NCBI GenBank assembly: GCA_034766995.1
Contig: CM068322.1
Location: 17,689,245 to 17,753,244, forward strand
From: Acanthacorydalis orientalis
Taxonomy: Eukaryota > Arthropoda > Insecta > Megaloptera > Corydalidae
Direction: 5' to 3'
Length of the DNA: 64,000 nt
The notes under the pieces are model-generated. The model saw only the letters and a list, made by a program, of their open reading frames with translations, did not search any database and was not told where the DNA came from. Shown piece after piece: positions 12,040-24,760 of this stretch (position 1 is the first letter of the stretch; each line of letters opens with the position of its first letter). A program made the translations under genes and the position numbers.

Positions 12040-12344
12040 ACATTTCTGGAATTTATTTCAGTCTTGCATTTATAAATTATTACTTTTCACTATTCTTACC
12101 CGTAAGAAAAAATAAAGTGTGGAATATGTCATAGAATCTCGGTCACAGAATTATTTTTTCCTGAGTAGGCGCATTGGTTATCATTACTATTATTATAAAA
12201 TGAAATTTAAAATATTTATGTAAATATTTATTTAAATCCTACGTACGTTTATCTAAAATGTTTCGTTATTGCGTTTGAATTAATATTTAATATTTTTTTT
12301 TATAAAAAGTGTACATTAAAAGAAGTGGTGAAATTAAATAATAA

Positions 12345-12545
12345 TAGTAATGTATATAATAAAAACTTTCATTTCTCATCACTTTGTCCGCAGGACATAG
12401 TCTATTGTGATGATAAATGTTTGTTTTGTCAGCTCATTGGTTCAAATTTGATTCATAAGTTTCGTTTTTAGATATTATTTATGTTTAAATATACAGTTTT
12501 TTTTCTATGTTTCTTTAAAAAGAACAAATAGTTTCAGAAAATTTC
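12345..12545 (-). repeat. R2 dispersed repeat, 3' part
   Basis: The reverse complement matches 37070-37240 closely. Shared blocks in order are aaacatagaaa, tatttaaacataaa, gatgaatcaa or tatgaatcaa, atgagct, aacaaacattt, a tgtcctgcggacaaagtga block and tttttattata. The match runs over about 180 bp with small gaps and is the best evidence that R2 is a real dispersed family. Confidence 0.75.
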
Positions 12546-13589
12546 AGACTAACTGATTTTTTAATTTTAATTTTGAAGAAGGTTAAAATTCATGATCATT
12601 CATCTGTTTAAAAGTTAATCTAAATTTTGAATGTTTGAAATACTTTATGAAAATAATTGAAAGTGAATACGTTTATTCGCAATAACTGTATTTAAAAATA
12701 AATAATCTAAAAAAATACACTAATATAAAAAGGAATTTCATTTAATATTTTCGTGAAAATAATGAATTATTTGTTTTATAATAAAATATTTATATTATTT
12801 AAAATATTTATAATATTAAAAATATTTATATTATTTTATATAAAACATATAAATTTAAATTAAAGAATTACCAATATTTTTATTTCTGCCGTTCAAAATT
12901 TAAAATTAGTTATTATGAATGATACATTTACTTCAGTTATATAAATAAGTAATCATGATAGTTATAAACAGGATTTCGTAATAAAATACTTACATTGTTT
13001 TATTAAAGAAATTCAAAAATTTAGAATAGATTAATGGATTTGATTTTTTTATTGTGTTAAACGTATGAATATATATATATATATATACTATATAGAAAAA
13101 AATAAAACACATACTTTTTAATAGAAGGAAGAGATCATAAATCAGTAAAAAGTTGAAAATAAACGCAATTTGAATAGTAATTCTTCATTATTTGAGTTTA
13201 TCATTAATATTCATAAATTTATTGCGATAATATACTTTCATTCATAATAATTGTATACTGTTATTTACATATGTATATGTATAATATTTCAGAAAATAAG
13301 TTAAGTTTAAAATATATTGTCTGATAAACCTAAAAATATTTTTGTTTCAATAAGGAAATAAAATTGTAATAATAAATATTTTAATAAAGTAATAAATTGT
13401 TTTTAAAAGTTACTTAGTAACTTTATGTAATTTGTAACTTATGTAATAAAAAATACTATAAAGTTACTGAAGTATGTTATTACTTTTATAGCAGATTATC
13501 AACTAATTATAACATTTATTTATTATTGAGTGTATAAAAAATAAAATGTTTAAATTCAATTTTACAAACAGAGCAACAAAACAGTACAG

Positions 13590-13755
13590 GAACATCATAA
13601 TTTTTCTATACCTGGACGCTCTGAAGATGATGGAATCGTTATTGAAATGTGCCGCAACAACAATAAAAAATGATCAATAATAATTTATTGAACATCAGAT
13701 ATTTTTTTTCTAATTAATGGGGTCAAAAAAATCAATTGTGAAAGTTTCTCCACAA
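13590..13755 (-). repeat. R1 dispersed repeat, single arm
   Basis: The reverse complement carries the ordered R1 blocks: ttcaataaattattattgat, then catttttta, a gatgccatcatcttc-like block (here ctgaagatgatggaatcgtt on the plus strand) and a gtacag end. It is a clear mirror of the plus arm at 24519-24650. Confidence 0.65.
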
Positions 13756-14179
13756 GATTGGAATTGTATTATAATGAATAAATTTATTTTACTATACGTT
13801 GGAACTTTACTTCATCTCCATTTCTTCATGTCTATTTCTATATATTCAAACTCACTTCTATAAAATGTTACCGTTTTAATTATAATAATAATATTAAATG
13901 TCACCATAATTATTTAATGATACACATTTTTATAAGCTTTGTCCTTGTAAACTAATAATCAATCATATATTCCGTCTAATAAAAAGATTTAAAAAATTAT
14001 CTTACTGGAAATTCCAATATATAAAATAATAAAACAGAAAACATTATTTCAAATGTTTTGTTTCTCTTTTTTCTATTTGTCAATCGTACTATAATTATTT
14101 ATATATCAGTTTTAATTTAGAAAAATACTATTTAAAAATTAAATTATTAATTATTCATATTATGTAAAATGGTATCTGT

Positions 14180-14181
<2 letters not shown>

Positions 14182-14223
<42 letters not shown>
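14182..14223. repeat. (AT)n microsatellite abutting a mariner end
   Basis: Pure AT alternation that passes without a gap into ttaggtttataaattaat. Confidence 0.95.
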
Positions 14224-14228
<5 letters not shown>

Positions 14229-14580
14229 GTTTATAAATTAATTTGATGTCCTTTTTATAGAAAATGAATTTTTACTCAAAAATGGAATATATTTCAATCC
14301 TCAAAATATTTTCCATTATTTTGTATAACTTTGCCCATCTATTGGATACTGACAAATCTGTTGTCGAAAAAAATATGGCGGCTTTCAGTCTATGAATTTA
14401 TGCATGACAACAATTAACACCAAAGCTGAATAAATCATTTCCGGGACTTCGGCAGTATTTTTTTTTAACTTGAATGTGAAATATATGTCATTTTTAATAT
14501 TCTACTTTTCAGATGCCATCTACTTTTTTGTTTCGGATGCTCACTACTTTTTTGTGAGGTTATACCGACTGCGTGGCCAA
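14224..14580 (-). mobile_element. Probable mariner 3' end remnant
   Basis: The ttaggt start next to TA is a mariner-type terminus. On the minus strand the adjacent sequence reads TTDLSVSNRWAKLYKIMENIL. This resembles the conserved mariner transposase tail in which an Arg-Trp pair precedes a Val-x-x-Asn-Gly block near the stop codon, here decayed. Further upstream on the minus strand, HRLKAAIFFSTTDLS stays open. The opposite terminus is not found and no catalytic motif is visible. It seems to be a different lineage from A to D. Confidence 0.45.
14512..14562. repeat. Short imperfect tandem duplication
   Basis: gatgccatctacttttttgt is followed by gatgctcactacttttttgt after a few bases. Two units of about 25 bp differ at three positions. 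Confidence 0.7.
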
Positions 14581-14721
14581 GATAAATAGTGTTTTTAAAT
14601 GTTGAGGTTCACACTGTAAAATTTTAAAACGACCAGAAAATATTTTAATTCAAAACAGAGTTATGATTTATTCGATTTATAGGCATTCAATTAATATGTA
14701 CACTTTATATTATTATATATG

Positions 14722-14724
<3 letters not shown>

Positions 14725-14782
<58 letters not shown>

Positions 14783-15012
14783 TACATTATACGTAAATTA
14801 TAATTTATTTTATTTTTTTACTTTATAAATTAATAATTAATGGTTCAATAATAAATTACATATATTTATATTTGTTAAACGTTAATAAATAATACTCTAT
14901 GTACTAATAATGAATTACAATTATTTAAATAATGAAATAGAATATATATATATATATATGTATGTATATATATTTATAAATATATATTTATATATATATA
15001 TATATATATATA
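14725..15012. repeat. (AT)n runs (14725-14778 and 14941-15012)
   Basis: The first run is pure. The second is interrupted by GTATGTAT and TTTATAAA units. Confidence 0.9.
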
Positions 15013-15162
15013 CACATTCTAAGAAGTGTACCTAGTTTTATAATTTACTATAAATAAAACAAACAACTATTTAATAGTAATATACAAAAAACCTTTTTGT
15101 ATATTTTGTGTGTACAAATTTTTTTTAGAGGAAATGTATATATATCTATACATATATATTTG

Positions 15163-15193
<31 letters not shown>

Positions 15194-15515
15194 TGATGTA
15201 TATACTTAATTATAAAATTGAACATGTTCAAATGATTAAATGGCTTTGAATCGATATAAATTATTTCAGAATTGTTTGCTTCATAAGACATTATATACTT
15301 TCAGTTGTATACTTTTGTTAAGTATAATTTTGTATACGTATGTAATACTTTCAGTTAAACAGAATAATATTAATAAGTTTACACTATAAAATTTGGTTAA
15401 AGAACAAAGTCGAGTTATATATCCAATAAATTAAAATGTCACTCTGTATTCCCATATTTGTGATTTGGAATTATTATATCATGGATTTTGAAAAGTAATT
15501 CAATCTTATTTGAAC

Positions 15516-15519
<4 letters not shown>

Positions 15520-15554
<35 letters not shown>

Positions 15555-15637
15555 CAATACTTTTTGACACTGATATATCATTTGCAAAATTGACAGTAAT
15601 AGGTTAAGACAAACTTGACTTAAAATTGAATTAAAAA

Positions 15638-15691
<54 letters not shown>
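15520..15691. repeat. (AT)n runs (15520-15551 and 15640-15691)
   Basis: Two pure AT runs are separated by about 88 bp of unremarkable AT-rich sequence. Confidence 0.9.
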
Positions 15692-15694
<3 letters not shown>

Positions 15695-16006
15695 CTAAAT
15701 GTTATGCAAAAATACATATTTGGTTTGAAATTTGTTTCTAATTTATACTCTCAAGGACTATTTAAGATGTTTGAATAATAATTTTATTTAAATTAATATT
15801 CGTTTATAAGTATACATATTTATATGATAGTATAAATATATAGAAATATTGTGAATTTCAGCTAGAAGAATTATTTTTCAAATTAGTTTGTATTTCATTA
15901 AATGTAAAATAATGTCGTTATGTTACAGAAAGATGGTCATCGTTTATTAAATTAACTATTTATTTTATATTATTGGATGTAACCGTTTTCTATGTTATTT
16001 TTAATT

Positions 16007-16192
16007 TTATTTTTTTCTGGATATAAAAAACTGATCTGAATAAAACAGAGAGTAATTAAACGATGCATCAAAAAGTACAAAGATAAGAAAGTAATAATTT
16101 TTTTTAGAAAGTATTAATTCATAAGATGGGCGAAAAGTATTTAAACCTACATTGTTACATTTTTCAATTCTTATTCTTTTATATTCGTTCAT
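16007..16192 (-). other. Doubtful 61-codon open frame
   Basis: From an ATG at 16190-16192 the frame reads MNEYKRIRIEKCNNVGLNTF and ends in a charged tail SRKK. The mix of charged residues is less obviously AT-driven than most frames here, but no family is recognised and 61 codons is short. It could be an exon fragment or chance. Confidence 0.15.
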
Positions 16193-16299
16193 CTTAATCA
16201 ACTAGCTACGATTATTAATCAATCGGTAAAACTGTACCAATTGACTATGCAGCTGAAACATTTGTATATTAGCTGATGTTTATGAATCTCATACTCTGT

Positions 16300-16500
16300 T
16301 AGTGGTTCGTTATAGCTTCAGGCAAATTTGAATTAGAGGGTCCCGTGTACAGTGTTGTACTACAGTAATGAGTTTATAAAAAATTATTTTGGGCCTTCCT
16401 TGTTGGTAGGGCCAGTAGACAAATTCTTTTTTTGGTCATAGGATAACGCGTCACTGCTCTGTGTTGCTAAAATAGATTGAAAACAAGTCTATCTAGGAGT
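16300..16500. other. Local GC-richer patch of unknown origin
   Basis: G+C is about 38% over 16321-16500, counted directly, against roughly 20% around it. The patch contains an imperfect GGGCC...GGGCC dyad (gggccttccttgttggtagg). No long open frame covers it. It could be an old transposon, an exon or a conserved non-coding element. Confidence 0.4.
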
Positions 16501-17049
16501 TGATATTCCATAATGTACGAAATAACTGAAGTGTTCCAGATATGATCAAAGATCACATTTTCTTATCAATCTATATACTCTTTTGAAGATATTATTAAAG
16601 TGTAAAATAAATATTCTGTTTTTGAAAAATGAGGATTAATTGGTTAATTCGATCGTCAAAGAATAAAAAAGCGCAACATTAAAATATTAGTAAAAGTATA
16701 AAACTGAATATAAAACACAATAATATTTACCACGTGTCTAATAATAATAATAAAAAAAAGTTTATTATTAAAAATAACTTGTTTGAATTTGGACATACTC
16801 GTGTGAAAAATAGTGGAAAACTAAGAACAAAATTTTTATTTTCAAGAAATTTATAATATTTTTATGCTTAGAATTTACTAGTATCTATATTTTAAAAAAG
16901 TGCACATTCACTAAATATATTATTTACGAGTAATTAGATTAATTTCAGTTTCATAAAATATTTGCATTTATTTTTATTCCTTAAATTTATTACTTTATTG
17001 TAAAAAACTAAAAGTTTAATGATTATTTATATACACGCAGAAACACACA

Positions 17050-17125
17050 CGCCTATATATATATATATTTGTATATACATATATATGTATGTGTATGTGT
17101 GTGTGTGTGTGTATGTGTATATTTA
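17050..17125. repeat. Compound AT/GT microsatellite
   Basis: Short AT runs pass into gtgtgtgtgtgtgtatgtgta. Confidence 0.85.
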
Positions 17126-17959
17126 TATAGTCATGAATTGTAAACAAGTGTATTTCAATTTCAGTTATAAGTGCGAAATTGTAGGTAAACGTTTATAAAC
17201 ATAAAGTTGTAAATGATAATCGAAACCTGTTTCATCTACACCCAGTTTTGTTATTCAAAAGCATTTTGAAATATTTTCGAAAGAGAGTTTATATATTTCA
17301 ACATGCCTCTTGCAGTGCTATTGAATATATTTAGTTTTCTAGTAATAATTAAAATATAACTATATACGTTTTACACACACATATGTAATATATATATATA
17401 TATATAAACAAATAGTAATCTTTTTCAGTTATGGCGAAATTATAAAAAAAATACACATTTATTTTAAAGATAACAATAATTGATGGTAGAGTTTGACATT
17501 AACGTTTAATAAATTCATCTTTGTAACAGTTTGAAACATTCGTAACGTGCAAATTATCAGTGCGTATTAAATGCCAATCTCGTACGAAATTATACATTTC
17601 TATACGATATTAAATATTGTGTAAAAGTAAGAAATCCTCATGCATTGTTTGTTTTATTTTAAATAAATTAATGTATATCGTAACATTCTGATTTGATTTG
17701 CTAAATTCACTTGATTTGTAAAATTGTTGTAACATTTTTTTATTAATGGATTTCGTATTGAAAGTACTTATGTAAAAAAAAAGTCAATTCATTAATCTAT
17801 TTAAAATACAAATGCCGATTATTCAATAGAATGACATTCAGAATTCGAACATTGTTTGAAATTAAATATGAATTTGTTTGAATTGTTTTTTAATTTTATT
17901 CGACGGCATGCTTTTCTTTTTATAAATATCCTTTGTTTTATATACATGTATACATACAT

Positions 17960-17996
<37 letters not shown>

Positions 17997-18361
17997 CATG
18001 TTATAATTAATTGTAAAGAAAGAGAATACAGATCGATAAAAACGATAATATGTTACCATATATTTCTTTTAATATACTATTTTTGAAATTATTAATTGTA
18101 AAATACATGCGTATGCATAAATATTCTCCCACATCACATAAAAAAGTTTTAACGGTCGCACGTACAATAGTTAAATTTATATTTAATACCTTTGTGTTCT
18201 TGTAATGTAATTTAAATAAGGCCCACGTTTATTTATCGACTTTTTTATACTTTCGTTTTTAAACTTTTCATTTCTTAATATGCAGCTTTATTATTTATTT
18301 TTAATAATGTAGAATTTTTTATGCATATAAAATAAAATATAAAAATAATATGTAAATAAAT

Positions 18362-18387
18362 ACATATATATATATATATATATACTC

Positions 18388-18433
<46 letters not shown>
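18362..18433. repeat. (AT)n microsatellite with a cgtac break
   Basis: Two AT runs are separated by actcgtacat near 18384. Confidence 0.95.
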
Positions 18434-18435
<2 letters not shown>

Positions 18436-19566
18436 AAATATATTGAAAAAAAAACAAAATTAAATAACATTATATGTACTTGTATGACGAACAATTTGGT
18501 TTTTTTTTAAAAAAATATATATTTTGATTATACTGAGATATTGTCAGGTAAACGTTTCAATTTGGAATTTAAATAGTGCAAGTTTTTTTAAGCTTCTTAC
18601 AGAAACATAATATATTTTTAACTTCGGACGCGCAGTAGTTTTTTTTATAAAAAATATATTAACAGATACATAAATATTATTGCTTTAACTAATTATTGAT
18701 ATCGTTTATTATTTACTATTGTGGATTTTTCAATTTGGATACAATAAAAATTTTAATTATTCTTATATGATTTTTTTAAATATTATTTTCTTTTATTCAA
18801 CGAAGTATTTATTTGTTATTAATGTGTTGGAATTTTTGGATATTTTTCTCCTTTTTCTCATCTTTTAAAGATGTTTCTTATCATAAATGTAAATGCTGAT
18901 TTTTGTAATTATCCGGTAACAAATATTAAAATAAATTCAGCATTGCTCAAAGATGACTCAAAGTTAAATTTTTCTCCCAACAATAGTTCTTTGGATTAAA
19001 ATCATTATCATGGAAGATTCATTTTAATGACGATTCTATCATTTTTCTAGACTTTAGCATTTCGAGAATAAGTAAATAAAAAATAATCAATAATCTTATT
19101 GAAAATTTTTGATTTGAAAAAAGGGGTTTGTGAAAGAGTAAAAAATATAATTTACTGTTAATTTCATAAAGAATCATAAAATATAAATCTATTTTTAATT
19201 AATATTCTTAAGAACAAGATATTCATAGTTTATCATTTATTAGCAAAGAAGAATTATTGATGAAAAAAGGAGTTCAAAGAGATCCAGTTTAAATGGAACT
19301 GTAATTGAAAACATTATAATATAAAAGATGATATAAGCTGTTTAAGAATTTTTAAATTTTATTCTATCTAAGAAAAATAGAACATTTATTTCTTAATAAT
19401 TTTCTCACGCTAAAACTTATAAAACATGCTTGTAAAATCCTTTTTGTTTATTTTGTGTATATGTCTGAATTTTTGTAATGTTTTATTTACATACAATGTA
19501 ACCTGAGTGCATATTTTACTACTATGAAAACAAATAGTAGTAGAGCTTGCAAAAAATCTATTAAAA

Positions 19567-19761
19567 CTATATAAACAATACGTTTATTTCAATATTTACA
19601 TATTTCATTTTGTTTTCTCTTAAATTCATCATCTCATAACTGTGAAATGTTCTAAATATATTATTATTTAATACATGTCTAAATATTTGATGTGTACGAT
19701 TACTTGCGTTTTTCTTACACGCCCAACGTTGCATTTCTCTCAGTTGATCAAAAATGCTCAT
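19567..19761 (-). other. 64-codon open frame, coding-like composition
   Basis: The frame starts at an ATG (19759-19761) and begins MSIFDQLREMQRWACKKNAS. Arg, Glu, Gln, Asn and His are well represented and there is little of the Ile/Tyr/Lys bias that AT-rich chance frames show. No signal peptide, membrane segment or known motif is visible. There is no supporting promoter or splice context. It could be a small gene, an exon, or a decayed repeat ORF. Confidence 0.2.
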
Positions 19762-19984
19762 TTGTTATATGATGTAACGTCCAGTTTCAGTATTTGAATT
19801 TATTATTTTTTCGTAGATATACATATAACGCAATAATTTTATTCATATGGCACAGATTGTGAAGTGTTTTTAATACTTATTAAATGTTGACACTCATTCG
19901 CAGATCATAAAGTATTTTTCAATCACTTTCATAAGAAATTAATCTCATTTCTTATGCATATATAAACATATAATTTTTTCTCTC

Positions 19985-19990
<6 letters not shown>

Positions 19991-20037
<47 letters not shown>

Positions 20038-20038
20038 A
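19991..20038. repeat. (AT)n followed by (GA)n
   Basis: An AT run of about 28 bp switches to about 19 bp of GA repeats, the same arrangement as at 11257-11346. Confidence 0.95.
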
Positions 20039-20283
20039 GGGGAATATTTCTAACGTTTGATATATTATCTTATAAACGATTACCTAAGAAATTAGTAATT
20101 TTTAATTTTAAAAATTCTTCAAGAAATATCTAATATTATTTGAGATCAAATAATTAAATCATTTAGCATTTCTATTGAAATTTTAAAAACTACATAAAAC
20201 AGTAAGGTTATTTTAAACTTCAACAATCCCACAGTATAGTTTTTGGCAGTGTGGCTTAATTTACTTTCGCAAATTAATATTTT

Positions 20284-20545
20284 ACTTCCCACACGCTATT
20301 TTTTTTCAATGAAACATGTTTAATAATTAATTATTTATCATTTTTGATTGTTGCTTTTGTAAATTATAGTCGTGATTTTATTATTGTCGAGATATTATAG
20401 TACAATTAGGCATGTTTTTGAGATTTTTTTCTATATTAAATTTGTTTTTTTTTTAAATTTGTATAAGAAACAATCAACATTATTAGTAATCAATAGTTGA
20501 ACATTTTCAAATAGAAACATTTTTTGTAGTTTTTAGAGGACGAAA
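20284..20545. repeat. R1 palindromic repeat, both arms
   Basis: The plus arm contains gtttaataattaattattta, catttttgattgttgctttt and onward. The minus arm at about 20465-20530 contains caatcaac, then attagtaatcaatagttgaa and cattttcaaatagaaaca. The arms mirror each other around about 20410. Confidence 0.5.
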
Positions 20546-20921
20546 AAACTTAATTATAAACAAAAAAAAAACTCATTAACATAACTTTTATTATTCCATT
20601 TTATAAAAGTATAATTTTCTGTGTATAATTGAAATATGCAGAAATGAAGTAAATAAAAATATAATAAAGAACAGTGTCGCATTGCAAAATAAATTGTATA
20701 GTTTTTCACGCTTTATAAGTGTTTTGCAAAGTTTATAAGTGAAAAAATAATAGTTTATTTCAAAGAATTAATGAAAAAGAGAAATCAGAAAGGATTATGA
20801 CTTTTAAGACGATCTATTATGATAAAATATTAAATCAGATTAAAAAATTCAATTATTTTTTCCATACCAATGTATGACTCAATGCAAAGGTGGGTTGTGG
20901 ATGTGAACGTTGGCATTTCTT

Positions 20922-20940
20922 TATATATATATATAATTTC

Positions 20941-20999
<59 letters not shown>
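20922..20999. repeat. (AT)n cluster with acatacat units
   Basis: Two AT runs flank tacatacata near 20970. Confidence 0.9.
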
Positions 21000-21558
21000 C
21001 ATTATTTATGTTAATATTATGTGTACTTTTCTAACGTATTAATAATTTTGAAAATAATAAATATTATATATGCTTGAATTGAACCAAATTGAAAATATTT
21101 GGAACCTATACAAATGATTTACTAATAAGTTACCTTTTTTCTGAACATTTATATCATTATTGTATAATTATGTGGAATAAAATGAACCCTGCATTTAATA
21201 AATTATGCGTTTGTTTGTATAATTTATAATTTTGATGCATTTAATTGTATATATGTCAGCATAGCACCTGACTAATATTTGTCAGCATCTATAGGTTATT
21301 TACGTATGATAATATTTGTTAAATAAATATTACTACGTTTTGCTTCATCAAACGTTTTACACTTTGTGCTAACTTTCAGGAATTTTTAACTTTATATTTG
21401 ATTGTGTATTTTTAATTTGTTGTACACAATTACTGTTTATTTAAAATTGGTTTGTTTTATAAATACAGTTTTTGAAATTTTAGCTAACTTCACTTTCCCA
21501 AATGAATTTTAACTTTCCATAAACAGCATAAGAGTTATACGTGACATATACAGTTATA

Positions 21559-22379
21559 CGTGAGTAATTTGATAAGTATGATAAAAAATTAAAGCAACAC
21601 CTTTTTTGAAAAAAAACGATTTTCTTTCTCAACATAGTCCCTATTGAGAGCTATACACTTGATCCAGCGAGTCTGCAAAATACGTATTGAGAGCAACGAT
21701 AACATACTCATTCGACGATAATTTCTTCCCACCGAGCCAAATTTTCAAGTTTGGGAGAAGGAAGAAGTCGTACGGAGCCAAGTGCAGAGAATAGGGTGTA
21801 TGAGGAATCAATTCGAAACCAAATTCGTGTAATTTTACCATTGAGACAGTCGATTTGTGGAACGGCACGTTATCCTGATGAAATAGTACTTTTTAAGCGA
21901 CAATCTTTGCCGTTTTTGTTTCATGTCTTCTTTTAAACGATCCAATAATTTTGTATAATAGGCTTCTGTTATTATTTTTCCCTTAGTTAAGTAGTCAATC
22001 AGGATGATTCATTGAGAATCACAAAAACAGTATCCATCACCTTTCTAACCGACAAAATGGTCTTCATCTTCTTCGACGCGCTTTCGACAGTCGTTCTCCA
22101 CTGCTTTGACTGCTGTTTCAACTCATGTCTATAGTGGTGGATCCATGTTTCATCCACGGTGAAGAATCGACACAAAAAAGCATGCTAGTTTTTTCCATTT
22201 CTGCGGCAACTGCTACAATGCTCGCTTCAAACATCGGTAAGACATGCACAACGCGTCGCTTCTGGCCAAAATTTCGGCTATGCTAATTTGAAAAGTGATA
22301 CATGATAGCTGTGACGTTACCAAATGAGTGGTGATGCCATATCATAGAAATTTACCAAACTTATCAACCGACCCATGCG
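21559..22379 (-). mobile_element. Mariner C: internally deleted mariner
   Basis: TA flanks (21557-21558 and 22380-22381) enclose imperfect inverted ends. The left end is cgtgagtaatttgataagta. The reverse complement of the right end is cgcatgggtcggttgataag. Both share the ttgataagt block. The element is about 821 bp. The transposase N-terminal half is largely missing between the 5' leader and the first catalytic Asp region. Its ends and protein differ from mariners A, B and D. Confidence 0.8.
21589..22215 (-). pseudogene. Mariner C transposase pseudogene (DD34D)
   Basis: After a short decayed start the minus strand reads RFFTVDETWIHHY, which holds the first catalytic Asp. It continues through KQWRTTVESASKKMKTILSV to VLFHQDNVPFHKS (second Asp) and LAPYDFFLLPNLK (third Asp). 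There are 34 residues between the last two. The usual Ser before the third Asp is Tyr here. A frameshift after the LGGKKLSSNEYVI stretch separates it from a tail RWIKCIALNRDYVE, with a stop at 21589-21591. A stop within the middle (SS-stop-LTT) also breaks the frame. It cannot be active. Confidence 0.82.
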
Positions 22380-22747
22380 TATGAATTTTCAGTTTTTTTC
22401 ATTTATTTTCTTCGATACTTCGATATCGTATTAAAATTAAACTACGAAATTTAGTAATGATATTAAGACAAATATAAAATCTTTATATATAAAAGAACAA
22501 TTACAAATAATACTATTCATATTATAAAATTAATATCAACACGTAAATATAAAAACAATCTAATTGTATTTTTTACTTAAATATTAAATATTGTACTGAA
22601 ATATAAACGGAGATATTTAATTTCATGCTGTTGGTTTATTTGACAAAAAATATTACAATCATTAATAATTTATCATAGAAATATCATTGACAATTTTTTA
22701 ATTTGTGTACACAAGTCAATATTTATTGAGTGAGGTTATGGTTGAAA

Positions 22748-22751
<4 letters not shown>

Positions 22752-22790
<39 letters not shown>
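22752..22790. repeat. (AT)n microsatellite, 39 bp
   Basis: Pure AT alternation. Confidence 0.95.
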
Positions 22791-22793
<3 letters not shown>

Positions 22794-22954
22794 CATTGGT
22801 GTGTATATATATACAAAAATTATACTTTATGTATGTAATTTAGTTTACAGAATTGAACACGTACTCTATAATCAAATAATTTTGTTTAGAGGTCATAATA
22901 AATTTGTGTCATGTTTGTAAGAAAAATATAATTAAACAAAAAGTGCATTACTTA

Positions 22955-22958
<4 letters not shown>

Positions 22959-23013
<55 letters not shown>
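22959..23013. repeat. (AT)n microsatellite, 55 bp
   Basis: Pure AT alternation. Confidence 0.95.
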
Positions 23014-23018
<5 letters not shown>

Positions 23019-23547
23019 CTCATATACACGAGCTAACAATTTGAGTTCCTAGTAAACCAACAGAAGTAAAGTTTGTGTTAAACAAATACGAGTAAAATAA
23101 AAAGCATTAAATGCAAAAATAAGTAAAAAAAAAAACACTATATTAGTTATTTGTAAGAAAATCATAATGCACGAAGACTATCTAGTTTAGTATGCTATCT
23201 ATTTTAGAATTGAACGTTTAATTTAACGCGTTTTTGTGATTGTACGATCTCTTTTCTGAATAAACACATCATGTTTTCGAATACTGCATTACATAATAAA
23301 ACCGAAATAAAATAAGGGCTTCGTTACAAACATTAATAATGATTACGTGACTTCATAAAATTAAATATTCACTTAAGGCAAATTTAAATTGATATGTGGT
23401 ATGGACTCAGTGTTCATTTGATGTAAGTAATATTTTGTTTTATTAAATTTTTCATTTTAATTGTTTCAATATGAAGTTAAATAAAATATTTTTAATTTAT
23501 AAAGAATATGTTGTTTTATGATCGATAATTTTCAAATTTTAGATACG

Positions 23548-23550
<3 letters not shown>

Positions 23551-23583
<33 letters not shown>
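23551..23583. repeat. (AT)n microsatellite, about 33 bp
   Basis: Pure AT alternation. Confidence 0.95.
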
Positions 23584-23587
<4 letters not shown>

Positions 23588-24179
23588 GATAATTAATGAT
23601 TGATAAACAATTCTTCAAACAATTCTAATTCATCTATATTGAATACGTATCTTTTATACACTCTAAAATGTTAATTTGAATACTCAGACCATGTACTTGT
23701 CATATTGTCAAGTTCTTATCTCTTTCAAGGCTAATAAAAATCAATTTATTTATTTGTTCGAAAACTAATATTTATTTTATTACGAATCAAGTATTGTTTA
23801 AGAGTTTTCAAACTGATATAATTTATGTACGTTTCTTAATTGTACAATAAAGATCTTAATATTTTTTCAAACTAATATTATTTTATTTTGAAGCCATTTA
23901 ATAATTTTCAGTGTAATATGATCATGTTTTTAAGTGATATTTCATTTTATTGAAGTCTTTTTATATTATGTTATGGATTTTTTCTTCTTGCTACACTGTA
24001 TTCAATATTTAATTTCGTACTATTTCTGTAAGCGTGAGAAATGTCTTCACAATTTTAATTGCATGACAGATAGTGAACTAAATATGAGTTTAAAAATGTA
24101 AATTAAAAATATTTCATGTATTATTATAATATAGTTTTTAACACTGTGGTTGAATTAATTACCATGATACATTTTTAAC

Positions 24180-24250
24180 TCTCACATACGAAAAACTTTT
24201 TTACTGATCAAAAATTGATTATTAATCATTTTTGAATCATTTAAAAAGTA
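24180..24250 (+). repeat. R1 fragment
   Basis: ttactgatcaaaaattgatt and attaatcatttttg match the core of R1 arms. It lies about 270 bp upstream of a complete palindromic copy. Confidence 0.4.
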
Positions 24251-24518
24251 ATTAATTTTTCACTTTTCCAGAAGTCACAAACTTTCAGATCAAATATTGA
24301 TCCTTTTTATTATTGTTTATGTGCATTTGCGATCCATCATCCCTATAGTGCAAAATTACAGATTTTTTATTTATAGCAGGTGTGACTGAAAAAAATATTT
24401 TTGAAAAATTCATGTATATTTGTTAATATTTTGCAATTTTCTCGAATTAAAGATTGTATAACAATTTATAAAAAAATATTTATATATAAATTCCGTTTTC
24501 ATACACGAATTTTTATCT

Positions 24519-24760
24519 TACCTCATAAACAATAAAAACTTTCCTGATCAACACTGTTCAATAAATTATTATTGATCATTTTTGCTAATGTACATTTAGA
24601 TGGCGATGCCATTATGCCTAGAGAGTTAAGGTACAGAAAAAATTTTTTTTTACCTTAGCGTTAATTTTTCTGCACCTTATAGTTTTGAGGATGATAAAAA
24701 CGCAATAGAAATGCGTATAAATAATAATTAAAAATGGCCAATAATTAGGCATATAAAATA
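24519..24760. repeat. R1 palindromic repeat, clearest two-arm copy
   Basis: The plus arm (24519-24650) contains ttcctgatcaacactgttca, attattattgatcatttttg, gatggcgatgccattatgcc and ggtacagaaaaa. The minus arm (24655-24760) contains tttctgcacct, ttgaggatgat, aacgcaatagaaatgcgtat and a degenerate aatggccaataat core. The arms read as reverse complements around about 24650, so the element is a fold-back structure. No coding sequence lies between the arms. Confidence 0.7.

Noticed and set aside
12440..12465. ggttcaaatttgattc as a possible tRNA B box
   Set aside because: No A box, acceptor stem or anticodon arm can be drawn around it, and it lies inside an R2 repeat copy.
21751..21936. Plus-strand frame of 61 codons
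   Set aside because: Antisense shadow of the mariner C transposase.
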